Notes under the pieces: model-generated | Database searches by the model: none | What the model saw: the letters and a program-made list of their open reading frames with translations, nothing else | What the model was told of the DNA's origin: nothing | Translations under genes and position numbers: made by a program | Part shown: one piece after another, positions 6,092-8,373 of the stretch | How the letters are laid out: each line of letters opens with the position of its first letter | Position numbering within the stretch: position 1 is the stretch's first letter | Assembly (NCBI GenBank): GCA_027487195.1 | Contig: JAIYEB010000291.1 | Location: forward strand, 1 to 8,373 | Direction: 5' to 3' | From: Hyphomicrobiales bacterium | Lineage (GTDB): Bacteria; Pseudomonadota; Alphaproteobacteria; Rhizobiales; UBA4765 | Length of the DNA: 8,373 bases

Positions 6092-7960
6092 ATGCTTGCG
6101 TCTGAGTATGCAGTTGATGTTGCATTTTTGGTCCGCCATCTGGATGCGGAAGACCTGCGCATTGCCTCCCGCATTGCCGAGACCGGCACTGAAACGGCCC
6201 ACGAATATCTGATCAGAAAAGGCCGGATTGGACGCAGCGCCTACGTTCAATGTCTCGCTGCACATCTGGATCTGCCCTTTCATGATCTGGCCGATGCGCG
6301 CATTGCGCGACCCGATCTGGCTGCTGCCATCAATGGCAATGCGGCGCGCAACGGATGCCTCAGGGCTGAACTGCCCGGGCTTGGATCGTCCATTATTCTG
6401 GCACCGCGCGGACAGGCCGTCGTTCGACTGATCGAAGATCGTTTGCGTAACGGGTTACCGGCAACGCGCATTGTCCTGACTACGCCGGCGCTGTTGTGGC
6501 AGCTGTGCCTGAACGCTGACAAAGATGCAGCAACAGCCCACGCAATCACGCTTCTTGAGACGAGGCACGCGAACACGAGCGTGCGGACGATTCGACCGGC
6601 CTGCCGGATGGCGCTTGCTGCGCTGGTTCTCCTGGTGCCTGTCCTGGCTTTGCTGCAGCCGGTGCCCGCCATTACCCTTCTTGCACTCGTCACGAGCCTG
6701 TTGTTTCTCGTCGCGGCAGCCGTTCGGATTGATGCTCTTGCGCACTCCACGGTCGAGCCGTTGCCACGACGTGCCAAGACGCCTTGCAGCGTGCCGCTTG
6801 TCACGGTTCTGGTTCCCCTCGCCAGCGAGGCAGCAGTCGTTCCGCAGCTCCTCAGAGGGCTCGATGCGCTCGACTACCCGGCGGGAAAGCTTGACGTGAT
6901 CCTATTGGTTGAGGCCGACGATACACAGACCATCGCCAGCCTGCGCACCCATGACCCAGGCGAACGCTATCTGGTGCTTTGCCTGCCGCAGGGTGGCCCC
7001 AGAACCAAGCCCCGCGCCCTGCAGTTTGGCCTTGTCGCCGCCCGCGGCAGCCTGATCGTTGTCTATGATGCAGAGGATGAGCCCGACCCTTCGCAGCTTC
7101 GCGCCGCAGCGCATCGCTTTGCTGAAGCGCCGTCAGCGCTTGCGTGCCTGCAGGCACGGCTCACCATTCACAACAGCGAGGCAGGTTTCCTGCCGCGCCA
7201 GTTTGCAATCGAATACGCAGCGCTGTTCCGGGTGCTCGTGCCCGGATTGGCACGAAACCAGATGCCGATTCCCCTTGGTGGCACGTCGAATATCTTCAAA
7301 ACGTCTGCGCTCAAGGCCGTCGGCGGATGGGACCCCTGGAATGTGACCGAAGACGCTGATCTCGGCCTTCGGCTTGCGCGCGCCGGCTACACCGTCGAGG
7401 CGCTCGCATCTGACACCGACGAAGAAGCGCCAACTTCGCTCAAGGCGTGGCTTAACCAGCGCACGCGCTGGATGAAGGGATGGATTGGGACACTCGTCGT
7501 TGTCTCGCGGCGCGCAGCACCTGAACTTCCAGCGCTCGTTCCCTCACAAAGGCTCGCGGTTGCCGGAACCATTGGCGCAACGTTGATATCCGCCCTGATC
7601 TATCCGCTGCTTCCGCTGACATTTGCGCTGACCGTGATGTCTGAACCAGCGACCGGGGCCACCGGGTTTGATGCCGTCATCTTCGGAATTGGTGCGGCAG
7701 CCTTTGTTGGCGGGCACGGATACGCCATGGCCATATCGTGGCACGGTGCCCGTCTCGCAGGTCTGAACCCCGGCCTCAGCGACATCGCTGGATTGCCAAT
7801 CTACTGGCTTCTCAGCTCAATTGCGGCCTGGCGCGCGCTTTTCGCGTTCGCCGTGAACCCGCAGGCCTGGTCGAAAACACACCATGTCGGACGGCACGGG
7901 CTTCAACCTCGGAAAGACACGCGGATCCTGCCGCAGGCTAGCCTTGCCCCAGGCGAGTAG
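6092..7960 (+). CDS. Membrane family 2 glycosyltransferase with N-terminal MshEN/GspE_N-like domain
   Basis: A predicted inner-membrane enzyme of 622 residues from ATG 6092 (numbering from there). A TTG at 6071 in the same frame is possible but has no Shine-Dalgarno. Residues about 10-70 resemble the MshEN/GspE_N domain of type II secretion ATPases (YLIRKGRIGRSAYVQCLAAH, then LDLPFHDL). Two membrane helices lie near 173-212. The GT2 domain (about 235-465) has the cellulose-synthase-like set: EADD at 274-277, DAED at 326-329 (metal/UDP-sugar site), PLGGTSN 394-400, TED 419-421 (catalytic base) and QRTRW 456-460 (the QxxRW acceptor motif of processive enzymes). Three or more C-terminal helices follow (about 488-588), then WSKTHHVGRHG. 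No PilZ domain is present. A processive polysaccharide synthase is likely, but the sugar is unknown. The BcsS-like protein nearby hints at an exported glucan. The stop lies three bases from the stop of the convergent small gene. Confidence 0.88.
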   Translation: MLASEYAVDVAFLVRHLDAEDLRIASRIAETGTETAHEYLIRKGRIGRSAYVQCLAAHLDLPFHDLADARIARPDLAAAINGNAARNGCLRAELPGLGSSIILAPRGQAVVRLIEDRLRNGLPATRIVLTTPALLWQLCLNADKDAATAHAITLLETRHANTSVRTIRPACRMALAALVLLVPVLALLQPVPAITLLALVTSLLFLVAAAVRIDALAHSTVEPLPRRAKTPCSVPLVTVLVPLASEAAVVPQLLRGLDALDYPAGKLDVILLVEADDTQTIASLRTHDPGERYLVLCLPQGGPRTKPRALQFGLVAARGSLIVVYDAEDEPDPSQLRAAAHRFAEAPSALACLQARLTIHNSEAGFLPRQFAIEYAALFRVLVPGLARNQMPIPLGGTSNIFKTSALKAVGGWDPWNVTEDADLGLRLARAGYTVEALASDTDEEAPTSLKAWLNQRTRWMKGWIGTLVVVSRRAAPELPALVPSQRLAVAGTIGATLISALIYPLLPLTFALTVMSEPATGATGFDAVIFGIGAAAFVGGHGYAMAISWHGARLAGLNPGLSDIAGLPIYWLLSSIAAWRALFAFAVNPQAWSKTHHVGRHGLQPRKDTRILPQASLAPGE

Positions 7961-7963
7961 CTC

Positions 7964-8128
7964 TCAAAAACAGTTGGCAAGCCCAGCCAGGAGCATTTCC
8001 GCAAAGATCGTCGCGCCCTCATGATGCCAAAGCGCCAGGGTTGCCCCTACGACAAGAGCTGACAGTCCAACGGCCACGCCAACCGCCGGGGTGCGAGGAG
8101 CCTGTTGGGTGACAGAGAGCGGATTCAT
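7964..8128 (-). CDS. Small single-pass membrane protein, function unknown
   Basis: A 54-residue protein with a short polar N-terminus (MNPLSVTQQAPRTP), one strong membrane helix (about 15-34, AVGVAVGLSALVVGATLALW) and a short C-terminal segment rich in Ala and Leu ending NCF. Small Rhizobiales proteins with one helix and a similar G-x-A-x-C-F ending are familiar to me, but I know no function. The start is uncertain. ATG 8128 has no Shine-Dalgarno. An in-frame ATG at 8188 would add 20 residues (MSLGGVRRIDRP...), with AAGG ten bases upstream. An ATG at 8269 would run into eutB and is unlikely. The gene converges on the glycosyltransferase with a 3-base gap and diverges from eutB. The membrane-helix composition and tight packing argue for a real gene, but it could be spurious. 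Confidence 0.5.
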   Translation of the reverse strand: MNPLSVTQQAPRTPAVGVAVGLSALVVGATLALWHHEGATIFAEMLLAGLANCF

Positions 8129-8144
8129 CGCACGATGTGACAAG

Positions 8145-8161
8145 GACAGGCGCGGCCTGTC
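8145..8161. repeat. Perfect 7-base inverted repeat in the eutB divergent region
   Basis: GACAGGC (8145-8151), three bases, then GCCTGTC (8155-8161). A second shorter dyad, AGGCC-TT-GGCCT (8196-8207), lies 34 bases further on. Both sit between the small membrane protein (if it starts at 8128) and eutB, so they could be operators for either gene. If the small gene starts at 8188, the first dyad is inside its coding region. Confidence 0.3.
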
Positions 8162-8242
8162 AATCCTGCGCACGCCTCCAAGAGACATGAAGCGCAGGCC
8201 TTGGCCTCTGGACAGATCAGTGGAGCGCAATAAGCTCGCGCC

Positions 8243-8373
8243 ATGTCGTTTTCCATCAGCCTTGGCCACACGCGCTTTGTCTTCCGTGATCTTGCGGAGG
8301 TCATGGCAAAAGCCACCCCGCCGCGTGCGGGCGATCGGCTTGCCGGTCTTGCAGCAGGATCAGCTGAAGAAAA
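8243..8373 (+). CDS. eutB: Ethanolamine ammonia-lyase large subunit EutB, N-terminal 43 residues
   Basis: The first 43 codons of a gene that continues beyond the window. EutB, with EutC, forms the adenosylcobalamin-dependent lyase that converts ethanolamine to acetaldehyde and ammonia. The segment FRDLAEVMAKATPPRAGD followed by RLAGLAAGSAEE matches the conserved EutB start (F-x-D-L-K-x-V-L-A-K-A, then R-S-G-D-x-L-A-G-x-A-A-x-S-x-x-E-R). An in-frame TAA only four codons upstream (8231-8233) fixes ATG 8243 as the furthest upstream ATG. There is no clear Shine-Dalgarno (GGAG at 8222-8225 is too distant). Nothing upstream resembles microcompartment shell genes or eutR, so this is probably the simple, shell-free ethanolamine route seen in many alphaproteobacteria. 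Cobalamin-binding and active-site residues are outside the window. Confidence 0.88.
   Translation, partial: MSFSISLGHTRFVFRDLAEVMAKATPPRAGDRLAGLAAGSAEE

Noticed and set aside
6280..6804. A 174-codon minus-strand frame opposite the glycosyltransferase
   Set aside because: Its product is Arg/Ser/Ala-rich with no domain, while the plus strand has membrane helices continuous with the GT2 motifs.
8129..8269. Extending the small membrane protein to an ATG at 8269
   Set aside because: The extra region is Arg-rich, has no hydrophobic or domain pattern and would overlap the start of eutB. A start at 8128 or 8188 is more economical.

Overview
The window looks like a high-GC alphaproteobacterial chromosome, most likely Hyphomicrobiales (Rhizobiales). 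Three things suggest this: a type II homoserine kinase tail fused by a 4-base overlap to rnhA, an exporter closely resembling rhizobial NdvA/ChvA, and two small or exported proteins of a style common in that order. This is inferred from remembered protein families, because no search was possible. No tRNA, rRNA, CRISPR array, insertion sequence or integrase gene was seen. Genes are packed tightly, and the longest gap without an assigned gene is about 200 bases.

Layout. Bases 1-681 (+): the C-terminal end of thrB (homoserine kinase), then rnhA (RNase HI). Bases 668-2428 (-): an ndvA-like glucan exporter ABC protein whose 3' end overlaps rnhA by 14 bases. Bases 2583-4160 (+): purH (last two steps of IMP synthesis), read divergently from ndvA across a 154-base gap. 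A hairpin at 4165-4186 separates purH from the next block. Bases 4188-5303 (-): a signal-peptide beta-barrel candidate resembling BcsS, downstream of a short LuxR-type HTH protein on the same strand. Bases 5506-7960 (+): a small exported protein, then a processive-type family 2 glycosyltransferase with an N-terminal MshEN/GspE_N-like domain and a membrane-embedded C-terminus. Bases 7964-8128 (-): a predicted small single-pass membrane protein. Bases 8243-8373 (+): the start of eutB (ethanolamine ammonia-lyase large subunit), cut by the window edge.

How the genes may work together. thrB, rnhA, purH and eutB are housekeeping or metabolic genes with no evident link to one another. The most coherent unit is 4188-7960. 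Here a LuxR-type regulator, a possible outer-membrane barrel, an exported protein and a polysaccharide-synthase-like glycosyltransferase lie around one 202-base divergent control region (5304-5505). That region contains two imperfect dyads. This suggests a small regulated surface-polysaccharide locus, but the functional link is inference. The ndvA-like exporter also concerns envelope glucan, but purH lies between it and this unit.
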